64,000 nt of DNA from Demequina sp. NBRC 110054 (GTDB lineage Bacteria > Actinomycetota > Actinomycetes > Actinomycetales > Demequinaceae): NCBI RefSeq assembly GCF_002090115.1, contig NZ_BBRK01000004.1, positions 868,001 through 932,000 of the forward strand, read 5' to 3'. A program made the translations under genes and the position numbers. This document shows positions 7,766 through 16,857 of the stretch, piece by piece. How positions within the stretch are numbered: the first letter of the stretch is position 1; every line of letters starts with the position of its first letter. The notes beneath the pieces are model-generated. The model searched no databases. It was not told the DNA's origin and saw nothing but the letters and a program-made list of their open reading frames with translations.

Positions 7766-9219
7766 CAGTCGTCGCCTCCGCTCAGCGCGGCCTGGAGCAC
7801 CTGCTTGCCGATCGGTGCCGCGACCGAGCCGCCGGTCGCGCCGACCCCGCCGTCCTCGACGAGCACCGCGATCGCGATCTCGGGATCGTCGGCGGGCGCG
7901 AAGGCGACGAACCACGTGTAGGGCGGGTCGTCGGTGCCCGTCTCGGCCGTGCCGGTCTTGCCCGCGATCTCGACTCCGGAGATCTGGGCGCTGCGTCCCG
8001 AGCCGTCCTCGACGACCGAGATCATCATGTCGGTGAGCGCGGAGGCGGTGTCCGAGCTGAACGGCGTCGAGAACACCGACTGCTCGGTCGTGTCGATGAC
8101 CTGGAGCGAGTTCGAGCGCACCGAGTCGACGAGGTAGGGGGTCATGAGCTCGCCGTCGTTCGCGATCGCGGCCGCGACCATCGCCATCTGGATCGGCGTG
8201 GAGCGGACGTCGAACTGGCCGATCGAGCTCTGCGCGGTCTGCGGCTCGTTCGGGTCGTCGGGGAGCTGGGACGACGCGGTGGTGAGCGGCACGTCGATCG
8301 ACTGCTCGAAGCCCAGGTCGATCGCCATGTCCTCGATCGCGTCCCACCCGAGGTCCATGCCCAGGTTCGCGAAGGCCGTGTTGCACGACACCCTGAGGGC
8401 GTCGGAGAGCGTCGTGTTGCCATCGGCATCCGTGTCGCATGACGAGCCGCCGTAGTTGCTCAGCGTCGCCGACGTCTGCGGAAGCTCGAGGACCTTCGGA
8501 GCCTCGATGAGGCTGTCCTCGTCGTAGCCGTCCTCGAGCGCGGCGGCGGCCACCACGAGCTTGAACACCGAGCCGGGCGGGTAGGTCTGCGCGATCGCCC
8601 GGTTCAGCATCGGCTGATCCTCGTCGCCTACGAGCTCCGCATACGCCTCGTTGACCTCGCTCGTCGAGTGCGAGGCGAGCAGGTTCGGGTCGTACGACGG
8701 CGTGGAGACCATCGCCTTGATGGCGCCGGTGCTGGGATCGAGCGCGACGACTGCCCCCGCGTGGTCTCCCAGGGCGTCGTAGGCGGCCTGCTGGAGGTCG
8801 GCGTCGATCGTCGTCTCGACCGACGCTCCCTGCTGCTCCTCGCCCGCGAACAGGTCGCCGAGCCTGGACCAGAACAGCGCGTCGGAGGTGCCGTTGAGCA
8901 GGGTGTTCTCGGACTGCTCGAGCCCGGTCCTGCCATAGACGATCGAGTAGAAGCCGGTGATCGGCGCATACACGGGGCCGAGTGAGTACGTGCGCTGGAA
9001 GCCGTACGAGTCGTCGACCTCCTTCGAGGACGCGACGGACTCGCCATCGACGACGATCGGGCCGCGGTACGTGCCGTACTCCCGGTAGAGCGTGCGCACG
9101 TTGCGCGGGTCGTCGTTGAGGCTGCCCGCGTTCAGCACCTGGATCCAGGTGGCGGTGCCCATGAGCGCCATGAAGAGGATGAGGGCGACGACGGAGAGGC
9201 GCCGGATCGGGTCGTTCAC
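7765..9219 (-). CDS. pbpA: Penicillin-binding protein A (peptidoglycan transpeptidase)
   Basis: A 484-residue class B PBP with an uncleaved N-terminal membrane anchor (LSVVALILFMALMGTATWI). Transpeptidase motifs are intact: PGSVFK (SxxK nucleophile serine), SCN (SxN) and KTGTAE (KTG). It crosslinks peptidoglycan in the outer leaflet with its partner RodA/FtsW encoded just upstream; starts overlap (ATGA at 9216-9219). In mycobacteria PbpA is linked to the PknB pathway. Confidence 0.94.
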   Translation of the reverse strand: MNDPIRRLSVVALILFMALMGTATWIQVLNAGSLNDDPRNVRTLYREYGTYRGPIVVDGESVASSKEVDDSYGFQRTYSLGPVYAPITGFYSIVYGRTGLEQSENTLLNGTSDALFWSRLGDLFAGEEQQGASVETTIDADLQQAAYDALGDHAGAVVALDPSTGAIKAMVSTPSYDPNLLASHSTSEVNEAYAELVGDEDQPMLNRAIAQTYPPGSVFKLVVAAAALEDGYDEDSLIEAPKVLELPQTSATLSNYGGSSCDTDADGNTTLSDALRVSCNTAFANLGMDLGWDAIEDMAIDLGFEQSIDVPLTTASSQLPDDPNEPQTAQSSIGQFDVRSTPIQMAMVAAAIANDGELMTPYLVDSVRSNSLQVIDTTEQSVFSTPFSSDTASALTDMMISVVEDGSGRSAQISGVEIAGKTGTAETGTDDPPYTWFVAFAPADDPEIAIAVLVEDGGVGATGGSVAAPIGKQVLQAALSGGDD

Positions 9220-10622
9220 TGGTGCGGCGCCTCCTCGAGGTCAGGCCGAGGACGACGCGGGGCGCTCTCGTCGACCTTCGGGGTGGCGCTCGCGGCAGGC
9301 TGCCGCGCCTGATCGGAGATGCGCAGGATGAGGGCGACGACGATCCAGTTCGCGAGCATCGACGAGCCGCCGTACGCGAGGAACGGCGTGGTGAGACCCG
9401 TGAGCGGGATGAGGCGCGTGACGCCGCCGACGATGATGAAGACCTGGAGGGTGATCGCGAAGCCGAGTCCCGCGGACAGCAGCTTCCCGAAGCCGTCGCG
9501 GACGCCGATCGCGGTGCGCATCGCGCGCTGCACGAGGATCACGTACAGCGTGAGGATCGCCATGAGACCGGTGAGTCCGAGCTCCTCGCCGAGCGACGCG
9601 ATGATGAAGTCCGACTCGGCGTAGGGCACGAGGTCGGGGCGGCCGTTTCCGAGCCCCGTGCCGAACAGGCCGCCGGAGGCCATTCCGAAGAGCCCGCGGA
9701 CGAGCTGCTCGGAGCGGCCCGAGGAGTAGACCTCGGCGTCGAGCGCGTGGAGCCACGCGTCGTAGCGCGCGCCGACGTGGCTGAACAGGACGCCGGCTGC
9801 GACGGCCCCGACGATGAACAGCGCGACGCCGATGACGACCCAGCTGATCCGCTCGGTCGCGATGTAGACCATCCCGATGAAGATGCCGAAGAACAGCAGC
9901 GCGGCGCCGAGGTCGCGCTGGTTGATCATGATGAGCAGGGCCGCGGCGAACATGATGGCGAGCGGCCCCATGTCGCGCACCCGCGGCAGCCGCATCCCGA
10001 GGAACTTGGGGCCCGCGAGGGCGAGCGCGTCGCGGTTGGTCTGGAGGTAGCCGGCGAAGAAGATGACGAGGAGGATCTTCGCGAACTCTCCCGGCTGCAG
10101 CGAGTGGCCTGCGACGCCGATCCAGATCTTGGCTCCGTTGATCTCCTTGCCGAGGCCCGGCACCGCGGGCAGGAGGTACAGGATGATGCCGAGGATTCCC
10201 GCGGTGTACGTGAAGCGGCGCAGCACGCGATGGTCGCGGATGACGATGAGGACGACGATGAAGGCGAGCGCCCCGAGCAGCGCCCAGCCGATCTGGGTCT
10301 GGCCGAAGTCGGTCTCCCGTCCCCGGGCCGCGTACGCGAAGTCGATGCGCCGGATCTCGGCGAGCGAGACCCCGATGAGGCCGGTGACGACCGGCACGAC
10401 CACCTGGTCCGAGTGCGGGGCGAAGATCCGCAGCACGATGTGCAGCAGCGCCAGCGCGCCCGCGAATCCGGCCGCGTACCAGGCGAGCTCGTCGAGCTCG
10501 AGGAAGTCCGCGTGGTAGTCGACGAGTCCCCGCGCGAGCACGGCGAGGGCCCAGGACAGCAGCAGGAGCCACCCCTCGGAGCGCCTCCCGCGATGGACTC
10601 TCAGCTCGGAGACGGTCGCCAT
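9216..10622 (-). CDS. rodA: SEDS-family glycosyltransferase (RodA/FtsW)
   Basis: A 468-residue polytopic membrane protein with about 12 hydrophobic segments, starting MATVSELRVHRGRRSEGWLLLL. SEDS signatures seen: GAKIWIGVAGHSLQPGEFAKILLVIFF and AYGGSSMLANWIVVALILRISD. It polymerises lipid II and works with the class B PBP encoded next. Its ATG shares one base with the pstP stop (TGATG). The last about 35 residues are a hydrophilic Pro/Arg-rich tail. Confidence 0.93.
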   Translation of the reverse strand: MATVSELRVHRGRRSEGWLLLLSWALAVLARGLVDYHADFLELDELAWYAAGFAGALALLHIVLRIFAPHSDQVVVPVVTGLIGVSLAEIRRIDFAYAARGRETDFGQTQIGWALLGALAFIVVLIVIRDHRVLRRFTYTAGILGIILYLLPAVPGLGKEINGAKIWIGVAGHSLQPGEFAKILLVIFFAGYLQTNRDALALAGPKFLGMRLPRVRDMGPLAIMFAAALLIMINQRDLGAALLFFGIFIGMVYIATERISWVVIGVALFIVGAVAAGVLFSHVGARYDAWLHALDAEVYSSGRSEQLVRGLFGMASGGLFGTGLGNGRPDLVPYAESDFIIASLGEELGLTGLMAILTLYVILVQRAMRTAIGVRDGFGKLLSAGLGFAITLQVFIIVGGVTRLIPLTGLTTPFLAYGGSSMLANWIVVALILRISDQARQPAASATPKVDESAPRRPRPDLEEAPHQ

Positions 10623-11827
10623 CAGCTGGTCGACTCCAGCGCCGTCACGACAGCCTGTGCATCCGACAGGCTCTGCCTGCGGATCGCTCCCTCGATGCGC
10701 TCCCGCTGGTACTGGGCCAAGTCATCGAGGGAGATGTCGGTGGTCTCGACGAGCGTGTGGAGGCTGACGAGCGGAAGGTCCTCGGGGATGCCCTGATAGA
10801 TCGCGACGTAGCCATCGGACTCTCCGACGTAGTACTGCTGCTGCGTCCACACGTAGCCGGCGTACGCGCCGCCCGCGACGACCGCGAGGGTGATGAGCGG
10901 CAGGAGCCACGCCTTCCACAGGTTCCAGCGCTCGGACCAGCGTGAGGGCTCATCGTCGTCGTCCTGCGGCTCGACGGGCGAGAGCCGGGCCGCCTTGGCC
11001 GCGGCGCCCGTGCCGCCGCTCGACGGCTTGTGGCGGTCGCGCGCAGCGGATCCGACGATCTGGGACTGGGTCGACGGTCCCTGCCCGCGCGGGAGGGAGT
11101 CGATGTCGACGACGTCGGCGACGATGCACGTGACGTTGTCGGGGGCGCCCGCGGCGAGGGCAAGGCCGACGAGCGCGTCGGCGCAGTCGCCCGGATCCTC
11201 GATCTCCGCGAGCGTCTCCTCGAGCGTCGCGCGGCTCACGACGCCCGAGAGCCCGTCCGAGCACAGCATCCAGCGGTCGCCTGGTCGGGTCTCGCGCACC
11301 GAGATGTCGACCGGGACGTCGGCGTCGATGTCGCCCAGCACCCTCAGCAGCATCGAGCGCTTGGGGTGGTGCTCCGCCTCGGCGGCGCTGAGCCTGCCGG
11401 TGTCCACGAGGTGCTGGACGAACGAGTGGTCGGTGGTCACCTGATCGAGCGAGCCGTCGCGCAGGAGGTAGGCGCGCGAGTCGCCGATGTGGGCCATGTG
11501 GAGCGTCGCGCCCGCGCGCAGCAGCGCGGTGACGGTGGTGCCCAGGCCGGACAGCTCGGGATCGTTGTCCGCACGCGCGACGATCTCCGCGTGCGCGTCG
11601 GCGATCGAGTTCTTGAGCTCCTCGAGCGCCTCGTCCGGGCCGTGCGCCTCTCCGTCCAGGGCGGCGAGTCTGCCGACCGCGATCGACGAGGCGATGTCGC
11701 CGCCGGCGGCGCCGCCCATGCCGTCCGCGACGACGAGCAGCTGGGGCCCCGCGTACGCGGAGTCCTGGTTGTTGGCGCGCACGAGGCCCACGTCGGAGCG
11801 CGCGGCGAAGTTGAAGGCGATGTACAC
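10622..11827 (-). CDS. pstP: PP2C-type serine/threonine phosphatase PstP
   Basis: A 401-residue PPM phosphatase. Metal-binding motifs: DVGLVRANNQD near residue 11, VVADGMGGAAGGDIAS, MAHIGDSRAYLLRDG, MLCSDGLSG and DNVTCIVADV near residue 240. A disordered linker leads to one transmembrane helix (LLPLITLAVVAGGAYAGYVW) and an extracytoplasmic tail of about 70 residues. It reverses PknA/PknB and FHA-protein phosphorylation. It sits between fhaB and rodA, as in other actinobacteria. Confidence 0.94.
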   Translation of the reverse strand: MYIAFNFAARSDVGLVRANNQDSAYAGPQLLVVADGMGGAAGGDIASSIAVGRLAALDGEAHGPDEALEELKNSIADAHAEIVARADNDPELSGLGTTVTALLRAGATLHMAHIGDSRAYLLRDGSLDQVTTDHSFVQHLVDTGRLSAAEAEHHPKRSMLLRVLGDIDADVPVDISVRETRPGDRWMLCSDGLSGVVSRATLEETLAEIEDPGDCADALVGLALAAGAPDNVTCIVADVVDIDSLPRGQGPSTQSQIVGSAARDRHKPSSGGTGAAAKAARLSPVEPQDDDDEPSRWSERWNLWKAWLLPLITLAVVAGGAYAGYVWTQQQYYVGESDGYVAIYQGIPEDLPLVSLHTLVETTDISLDDLAQYQRERIEGAIRRQSLSDAQAVVTALESTS

Positions 11828-11830
11828 GCC

Positions 11831-12352
11831 TCAGCTCCTGAGCTCGAGGGTGGTCGCGCCGATCCGGATGACGTCGCCAGGTCGGAACGGGACGGGATCG
11901 TCCACGCGCTGGTTGCCGAGGAACGTGCCGTTCGTCGAGCCGAGGTCCTCGACCTTCCAGATGCCGTCCTCGGGGAAGATGCGGCAGTGCCGCGAGGAGC
12001 AGTAGTCGTCCTCGATCACGAGGGTGCACATCGCCGCGCGTCCCACGAGGATCGGCGCGGAGCCGAGGGGGACGGTCGCGCCCTTGAGCGGTCCCGCGGT
12101 CACCGCGAGCAGCGCCGCGGTGCGCTCCTTCGTGGACACCGCGCCGGTGCGCACGCCCGTGCCCGCGCGCGAGGGGGCGGCGCTCTTCTGGGCGCGCGCG
12201 TCCTCGCGCGGCTTGGCGGTCCGGCCTCGGCCGCGAGTCACCACCCTGGTGCCGTACAGGTCCGAGCGGAGCACCGCGATCGCGGTCAGCACGAGCGACC
12301 ACAGCAGGAGCAGGAAGCCCAGGCGGAGCAGGGTGATCGACAGCTGGCTCAT
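11831..12352 (-). CDS. fhaB: FHA-domain protein FhaB (FipA)
   Basis: A 173-residue protein with an N-terminal transmembrane helix (LLRLGFLLLLWSLVLTAIAVL), a charged linker and a C-terminal FHA domain that binds phosphothreonine: VGRA, CSSRHCRI and LGSTNGTFLGNQRV carry the GR, SxxH and NG residues of the family. It connects the Ser/Thr kinases with the division/elongation machinery. Four bases from fhaA's end and three from pstP's start, so one operon. Confidence 0.92.
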   Translation of the reverse strand: MSQLSITLLRLGFLLLLWSLVLTAIAVLRSDLYGTRVVTRGRGRTAKPREDARAQKSAAPSRAGTGVRTGAVSTKERTAALLAVTAGPLKGATVPLGSAPILVGRAAMCTLVIEDDYCSSRHCRIFPEDGIWKVEDLGSTNGTFLGNQRVDDPVPFRPGDVIRIGATTLELRS

Positions 12353-12356
12353 CGAA

Positions 12357-13064
12357 TCAGAGGTCCTCGTCCGCCGGGACCGCGTCCCAGTACATGATCG
12401 TCGTCCGCCCGATCGTGACGACGTTGCCGTCGAGCAGCGTCGCCTCCTTGACCCGCTGATCCTCGACGAACGTACCGTTCGTCGAGCCCAGGTCGGTGAG
12501 GATCGTGCCGTGCTCGGTCACCTCGAGCCGCACATGCGTCCGGCTGACGCCTGTGTCGTCGATGACGATGTCGGCCTCGCTGCCGCGTCCCAGCACGGTC
12601 GAGGCGCCCGTGAGGTAGTACCGCTGACCGTCGACGTCGAGGAGCGGATAGCGCGACTGGGGGTTGCGGGTCGTGGCCGGCGCGACGGGGCCGCGCGTCG
12701 TGCGCGAGCTGACCGCGTAGCGGCCCGTCGCGAGCGACTCGTCCTCGGTGAAGGACACCGTGACGCTCCCGACGAGGCTGTAGGCCTGGCGCGCGGCGTG
12801 CTGCTGGACGGCCTCCTCGAGCTCGTGGGCGAGCGCCTCGTCCCCCCAGCTCACCACGGTCTCGTGGTCGGCTGGGCTCAGCGTGAGCACGTACTCGTTG
12901 GGCGCGACGGTGCGACCGCGGTCGACTGCCGCGGCCCGGTTGTCGCACTCGCGCTTGAGCGCGGCGGCGAGCTCCACCGGCTTGATGCCCGAACGGAACG
13001 TCTTCGCGAACGCGTTCTGCATCACGTTCTCCACGCCCTTCTCGAAGCGATCCAGCACACCCAT
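12357..13064 (-). CDS. fhaA: FHA-domain protein FhaA with DUF3662 N-terminus
   Basis: A 235-residue protein. The N-terminal about 120 residues (MGVLDRFEKGVENVMQNAFAK...) are the FhaA-specific DUF3662 domain; the C-terminal FHA domain has VLGRGSEADI, VSRTHVRL and DLGSTNGTFVEDQRV. The long disordered linker of mycobacterial FhaA is nearly absent here, which explains the short length. First gene of the pknB block. TACGAT lies six bases before the ATG, so the operon transcript is probably leaderless. Confidence 0.93.
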   Translation of the reverse strand: MGVLDRFEKGVENVMQNAFAKTFRSGIKPVELAAALKRECDNRAAAVDRGRTVAPNEYVLTLSPADHETVVSWGDEALAHELEEAVQQHAARQAYSLVGSVTVSFTEDESLATGRYAVSSRTTRGPVAPATTRNPQSRYPLLDVDGQRYYLTGASTVLGRGSEADIVIDDTGVSRTHVRLEVTEHGTILTDLGSTNGTFVEDQRVKEATLLDGNVVTIGRTTIMYWDAVPADEDL

Positions 13065-13076
13065 GCGTGAATCGTA
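13065..13076 (-). promoter_or_regulatory. -10 element of the fhaA-pknB operon (leaderless)
   Basis: On the minus strand TACGAT (13071-13076) is followed by six bases and then the fhaA ATG. This is the TAnnnT-N6-ATG arrangement of leaderless actinobacterial promoters. No clear -35. Confidence 0.45.
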
Positions 13077-13141
13077 ACGTGAGGTACGGCGCCGATGAGC
13101 GACCCTTCCCCAGGGGATGTCAGGCGGGACGGGACGATGCG

Positions 13142-13156
13142 GGGGTCACCGACCCC
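13142..13156 (-). terminator. Short hairpin after fliW
   Basis: GGGGTC (13142-13147) pairs with GACCCC (13151-13156) around a 3-base loop, 24 bases beyond the fliW stop and upstream of the fhaA promoter. Only six pairs and no U-tract, so a weak candidate. Confidence 0.3.
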
Positions 13157-13179
13157 ACTTCAGACGGCTCGGGCTGCGC

Positions 13180-13611
13180 TCAGGCAGCGACGAGCGGCGC
13201 GCGCAGCGGCCACTCGTGGCCGTCGAGCACGACCTGCGCCGCGTTGCCCGTCGTCGGGTCGACGACGATCGGTGCGAGCAGGTTGACCGTGGTCGCCCGG
13301 TCCTCGCCGGGGTTCACGATCGCGAGGAGCGTGGGGTCGACCTCGTCGGCCATGCCGAGCGCGTCGCGCACCTCGCGCGACACGGCCGGGCCGTACGCGG
13401 GGAAGTAGACGCTCGGTGAGACCGCGAAGAGGCGGACCCCGTCGGCCTGAGCGCTGCGGAGGGTGAAGAGGTAGCCGAACTCGTCGATCGCGGCGAGCCG
13501 GAACGTCGTGAGCGGTGCCATCCCGGGCGGTGACTCGATGAAGGTGAGCACGTCGGGCAGCTGCCGCATGGACGCGCGCTCGGAGTCGAGGGCGATATCG
13601 ATCGTTGTCAT
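13180..13611 (-). CDS. fliW: Flagellar assembly factor FliW
   Basis: A 143-residue FliW family protein: MTTIDIALDSERA near the N-terminus, the LPDVLTFIESPPGM-type loop, FRLAAIDEFGYLFTLRSAQADGVRLFAVSP and a C-terminal NLLAPIVVDPTTGNAAQVVLDGHEWPLR that matches the family ending (NLlaPivvN..t..a.Qvvl). FliW binds either CsrA or free flagellin; when flagellin is secreted, FliW is released to inhibit CsrA. It is the last gene of flgN-flgK-flgL-fliW, overlapping flgL by four bases, and csrA is 30 kb away in the same window. Confidence 0.93.
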   Translation of the reverse strand: MTTIDIALDSERASMRQLPDVLTFIESPPGMAPLTTFRLAAIDEFGYLFTLRSAQADGVRLFAVSPSVYFPAYGPAVSREVRDALGMADEVDPTLLAIVNPGEDRATTVNLLAPIVVDPTTGNAAQVVLDGHEWPLRAPLVAA

Positions 13612-14501
13612 CGGAGGTAGTCCATCAGGGTCGGTTGGAGGACCTTCGCGGCCGCGCCGAGCGCGCCCTCGTAGGCGACCTCCTGCATGGAGAGCTCGAG
13701 GACCGCCTCCGCGAGGTCGATGTCCTCGATGTCGGAGACGCTTGAGCCGAGGTTCTGGATCGTGAGCTCGAGCGAGGACTGGGCATCGGTCACCTGCTTG
13801 TAGCGGATTCCGACGTCGGACAGCGTGGTCAGCATGTTGTTCATCGCGTCGTCGATCTCATCGAGGCGCGTCGTCACCTCGACTCCGCTCCGCAGGTCCG
13901 CGGCGATGTCGTCGAGAAGCTGGAAGACGGAGGTCGCTCCGTTGCCGTAAGCGGATGCGCCCTCGGCATCGACCTGAACGGTGGCGTTCTCGCCGATCCG
14001 CCGCGTCACCTCAGCGCCGGCCACGCCGTTCCACGCGTAGGCGCCGGTGGAGTCCTCGAACGCCACGTCGGCAGAGGACGTGCCCGCGAAGATCGAACGG
14101 CCGTTGATCGTCGTGTTCGCGAGATCGAGGAGCGTGTCGCGAAGGCCTTCGAGCTCGGTGGCGAGCGCCTCGCGCGAGGTCGTGTTCAGGGTGGCGCTCG
14201 AGGCTCCCTGCACGGTGAGGTCGCGAGCACGCTGCAGCGCGTCAACCGACTCCTGCAGCGTCGAGTCGATCTGCGCGAGCCACGACTCGCCGTCCTGCGC
14301 GTTGCGGAGCGCCTGGTTGGCGGCGGCCTGCTGCGACTTGAGGCTGAGGAGACGGCCAGCCGAGGTGGGATCGTCGGACGCCCTCGTCATGGTCTTGCCT
14401 GAGGACATCTGAGCCTGGAGGTCGGACATCTTGCTCAGGTTCAGCTGCACGTTCGCCAGCGTGGAGCGCTGGACGGTCTGCTGCGTGACTCGATTGATCA
14501 T
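13608..14501 (-). CDS. flgL: Flagellar hook-filament junction protein FlgL
   Basis: A 297-residue flagellin-like protein. N-terminal D0/D1 coiled coil (MINRVTQQTVQRSTLANVQLNLSKMSDLQAQMSSGK with RASDDP), central NGRSIFAGTSS typical of FlgL, and a C-terminal coiled coil ending LQPTLMDYLR. It forms the second junction ring between hook and filament. Three bases after flgK. Confidence 0.94.
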   Translation of the reverse strand: MINRVTQQTVQRSTLANVQLNLSKMSDLQAQMSSGKTMTRASDDPTSAGRLLSLKSQQAAANQALRNAQDGESWLAQIDSTLQESVDALQRARDLTVQGASSATLNTTSREALATELEGLRDTLLDLANTTINGRSIFAGTSSADVAFEDSTGAYAWNGVAGAEVTRRIGENATVQVDAEGASAYGNGATSVFQLLDDIAADLRSGVEVTTRLDEIDDAMNNMLTTLSDVGIRYKQVTDAQSSLELTIQNLGSSVSDIEDIDLAEAVLELSMQEVAYEGALGAAAKVLQPTLMDYLR

Positions 14502-14504
14502 GGC

Positions 14505-15941
14505 TTATCTCCCCACGAGTCCGGTGCTGTTGATGAGGGTGTCGAGCATCTCGTCCATCGCCGTCATGACGCGAGAGGCGGCCTCGTACGCCCGCTGGTA
14601 GGCGACCATGTTCGTGACCTCCTCGTCGATGTCGACGCTCGCGTTGGCGAGCTGCTGCGACTCGGCGGTCGCGCGGGTCGCCTCGGCGGAGTCGGCGCGG
14701 GTGCGCGCTGACGCGGTGGCGACGCCCAGGTCCACGATGTAGGTCTGCCAGGTCGAGTCCGGGCCGTCCTCGGCGGTGCTCAGCTGCGAGATCGCATCGG
14801 CGATCGAGCCGTCGTACTCGCCGTTCGCGCCGTCGCCGGCAGCGATCAGGTCCGTGTCCGAGATCGCGACGGAGATGCCGAGCGCGGCCGGCGTGCCCGC
14901 CGCGATGGCGAAGAAGTCGTTCCCCGTCGTCGTGCCGTCGATCGCGTAGCCGGCCGCGTGGATCGCGTTGACCTGGTCCGCCACCCGGGTGGCAAGGTCG
15001 TTGATCGCGTCGACCGCGGCGGAGATCGAGCCACCCTCGGACGTGGGCTGGAGGCTTGCGACGACTCCGGCGAGGGTGCCGCCGTCGAGAGTGAGCGAGT
15101 TGCCGTTGGCCCACTGCAGGCTCACGGCGTCGGCGCTCACGGGCTCAGCCAGCGCGGCCGCCATCCCGTATGAGCCGGTCGCCACGATTTCTGTGGCCGA
15201 GTTGCCCTGCACGAGCATGTTGCCGTCGAGGAACACGTTCGCCGTGCCGTCGTCCTGCAGGACCGCGGTCGCGCCGGTGAGCTCGGACAGCTGGGTGATG
15301 AGCAGGTCCCGCTGGTCGATGAGCTCGTTCGCGGATCCGCCCGAGGTCGTGATGCCGCGGATCTGCTCGTTGAGGTCGGCGATCGTCGCGGCGGTCGTGT
15401 TGACCTCGGTGACATAGGCGTCCACCGACGTGCGTCCCTCGTCCCAGAGCGACTCGAAGGAGTTGTAGGCGTCGGCCATCTGGATCGTGAGCGTCTCGGC
15501 GGTGCCGAGCAGCACGGTCCTCGCGGAGTCGGAGTCGGGCGCGTTGGCGACGTCCTGCCACGCGTTCCAGAAGTCGGACAGCGCCGTGGTGATCCCGGTG
15601 TCGTCGGTGAGGTCGGCGACGACGCTCTCGAGGCTCTCGAGGGTGGAGGCCGTCGCCTCGGCCTGGGCGGCGGACGCGGTCTGGGTGCGGAGCCGGGAGT
15701 CGAGAAACTGGTCGCTGAGCCGCTCGAGGCTGGCCACGGTGACACCGTTGCCCGAGGTGGCCGTCGAGCTGGACCACAGCGAGGTGACCGTGTTCGACGA
15801 CACGGCCGACATGCTCACGCGCTGACGCGTGTACCCCTCGGTGTTCGCGTTGGCGATGTTCTGGCCCGCGACCTCGAGCGCCTGACGCTGAGCGACGAGC
15901 GACGAGTACGCGGTCGACAGTCCGGAGAACGTGCTGCTCAT
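14505..15941 (-). CDS. flgK: Flagellar hook-associated protein FlgK
   Basis: A 478-residue HAP1. The N-terminus STFSGLSTAYSSLVAQRQALEVAGQNIANANTEGYTRQRV carries the rod/hook family ANxxTxGYxR signature, and the C-terminus has EEVTNMVAYQRAYEAASRVMTAMDEMLDTLIN, the matching D0 helix. It is the first hook-filament junction protein. One base from flgN, its likely export chaperone. Confidence 0.95.
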   Translation of the reverse strand: MSSTFSGLSTAYSSLVAQRQALEVAGQNIANANTEGYTRQRVSMSAVSSNTVTSLWSSSTATSGNGVTVASLERLSDQFLDSRLRTQTASAAQAEATASTLESLESVVADLTDDTGITTALSDFWNAWQDVANAPDSDSARTVLLGTAETLTIQMADAYNSFESLWDEGRTSVDAYVTEVNTTAATIADLNEQIRGITTSGGSANELIDQRDLLITQLSELTGATAVLQDDGTANVFLDGNMLVQGNSATEIVATGSYGMAAALAEPVSADAVSLQWANGNSLTLDGGTLAGVVASLQPTSEGGSISAAVDAINDLATRVADQVNAIHAAGYAIDGTTTGNDFFAIAAGTPAALGISVAISDTDLIAAGDGANGEYDGSIADAISQLSTAEDGPDSTWQTYIVDLGVATASARTRADSAEATRATAESQQLANASVDIDEEVTNMVAYQRAYEAASRVMTAMDEMLDTLINSTGLVGR

Positions 15942-15942
15942 A

Positions 15943-16425
15943 TCAGAGCGCCTCGTCGAGAAGGTAGGCGGCGTCGGTGCCCTTGCTCCGGCTGCCCTGA
16001 GAGGTATACGTGTTCATCGAGTCCTTGATCCCCAGGAGAGCCTCCTGGGTGGCCTGGATCGACGAGGCCAGCAGATCCCTGTTGAGCTTGCTCAGCGTCG
16101 AGATCTGCGAGGTGATGTCAGCGAGCGCGGTGTGATGCGCGCGCAGCATCTCGTCCCACGGGGCCGGTGCGGCGTTGGCAAGCTCGAGAAGGCTCGAACC
16201 CTCCGGGACTCCCACCTCGCGGGCGGCGTCGTCCGACTCCACGGCTCGGCCGAGGTCGGTGGTGCGGATCTGATCGAGCACCGCCTCCACCTCGCGAGAC
16301 GAGCGGCCGACCCAGCGGGCGCGGCCGTTGGCGAGGATCAGCTCCTCGGTCTCCAGGCGGTAGAGCAGGGTCTCGAGCAGCTCACGCTCGCGCCACAGGA
16401 TCGTGGACAGCTCGTCGAGGGACAT
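15943..16425 (-). CDS. flgN: FlgN-family flagellar export chaperone
   Basis: A 160-residue, mostly helical protein. MSLDELSTILWRERELLETLLYRLETEELILANGRARWV matches the FlgN start, where an N-terminal coiled coil is followed by a segment that binds FlgK and FlgL. It precedes flgK and flgL in an operon under a predicted sigma-28 promoter. The ATG has AAGGAG five bases upstream. FlgN family proteins are divergent; the assignment rests on pattern plus position. Confidence 0.85.
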   Translation of the reverse strand: MSLDELSTILWRERELLETLLYRLETEELILANGRARWVGRSSREVEAVLDQIRTTDLGRAVESDDAAREVGVPEGSSLLELANAAPAPWDEMLRAHHTALADITSQISTLSKLNRDLLASSIQATQEALLGIKDSMNTYTSQGSRSKGTDAAYLLDEAL

Positions 16426-16506
16426 GAGGCTCCTTACTGACCATCAGCCCTGGGGTCGGGACGCGGTCGGCACATCGTCACGGGCCGGTGGGCCCTTCTG
16501 GAGTAT

Positions 16507-16533
16507 CTATCGACCGCAACCTCGCGGAGTTGA
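16507..16533 (-). promoter_or_regulatory. Sigma-28 (FliA) promoter of flgN-flgK-flgL-fliW
   Basis: Read on the minus strand: TCAA (16530-16533), 17 bases, CGATAG (16507-16512). This fits TAAA-N15-GCCGATAA in spacing and in the CGATA core. The leader to the flgN ATG is about 75 bases. Confidence 0.75.
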
Positions 16534-16546
16534 CCAGAACTGTCAA
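16530..16546. promoter_or_regulatory. Inverted repeat TTGAC-N7-GTCAA over the flgN -35 box
   Basis: TTGAC (16530-16534) and GTCAA (16542-16546) form a 5-base inverted repeat that overlaps the -35 element of the flgN promoter. The same half-site recurs at the fliA promoter with wider spacing. Confidence 0.3.
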
Positions 16547-16735
16547 GGTCTTCGTCCCAGTATGGGCACGGGGAGAGGCTCCGGCGGCGAAGGAGGCGAT
16601 CCGGCGTCGTCGCGAGGGGGCAGATCAGCACCGGAGTGACGTGGGCCACACGAAAAACGGGCCTCTCTCGCCCCTGGTAGGCGGCATGTGATGACCCTCA
16701 CACAGCAATTTCTGAGAATCTCGGCGCGTCGCTCA

Positions 16736-16832
16736 GAAACGGACATCCCCGTGTGCCGTATGGCATCCGCCACAGCCGACTTCCGGCGAAACGGACATCG
16801 GCCGAACCCCCCGGTGTCCGCGAATGTCCGTT
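16736..16832. repeat. Repeated GAAACGGACATC motif in the flgN-fliA divergent region
   Basis: GAAACGGACATC occurs at 16736-16747 and again at 16788-16799, exactly 52 bases apart (about five helical turns). The core ATGTCCGTT, its inverted complement, is at 16824-16832. All three lie between the divergent flgN and fliA genes, so a regulator-binding array is a reasonable reading. Otherwise the 470-base gap 16426-16895 holds only the promoters listed here. Confidence 0.5.
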
Positions 16833-16857
16833 CTCACTCCCGAGTGTGACCGTCTTC

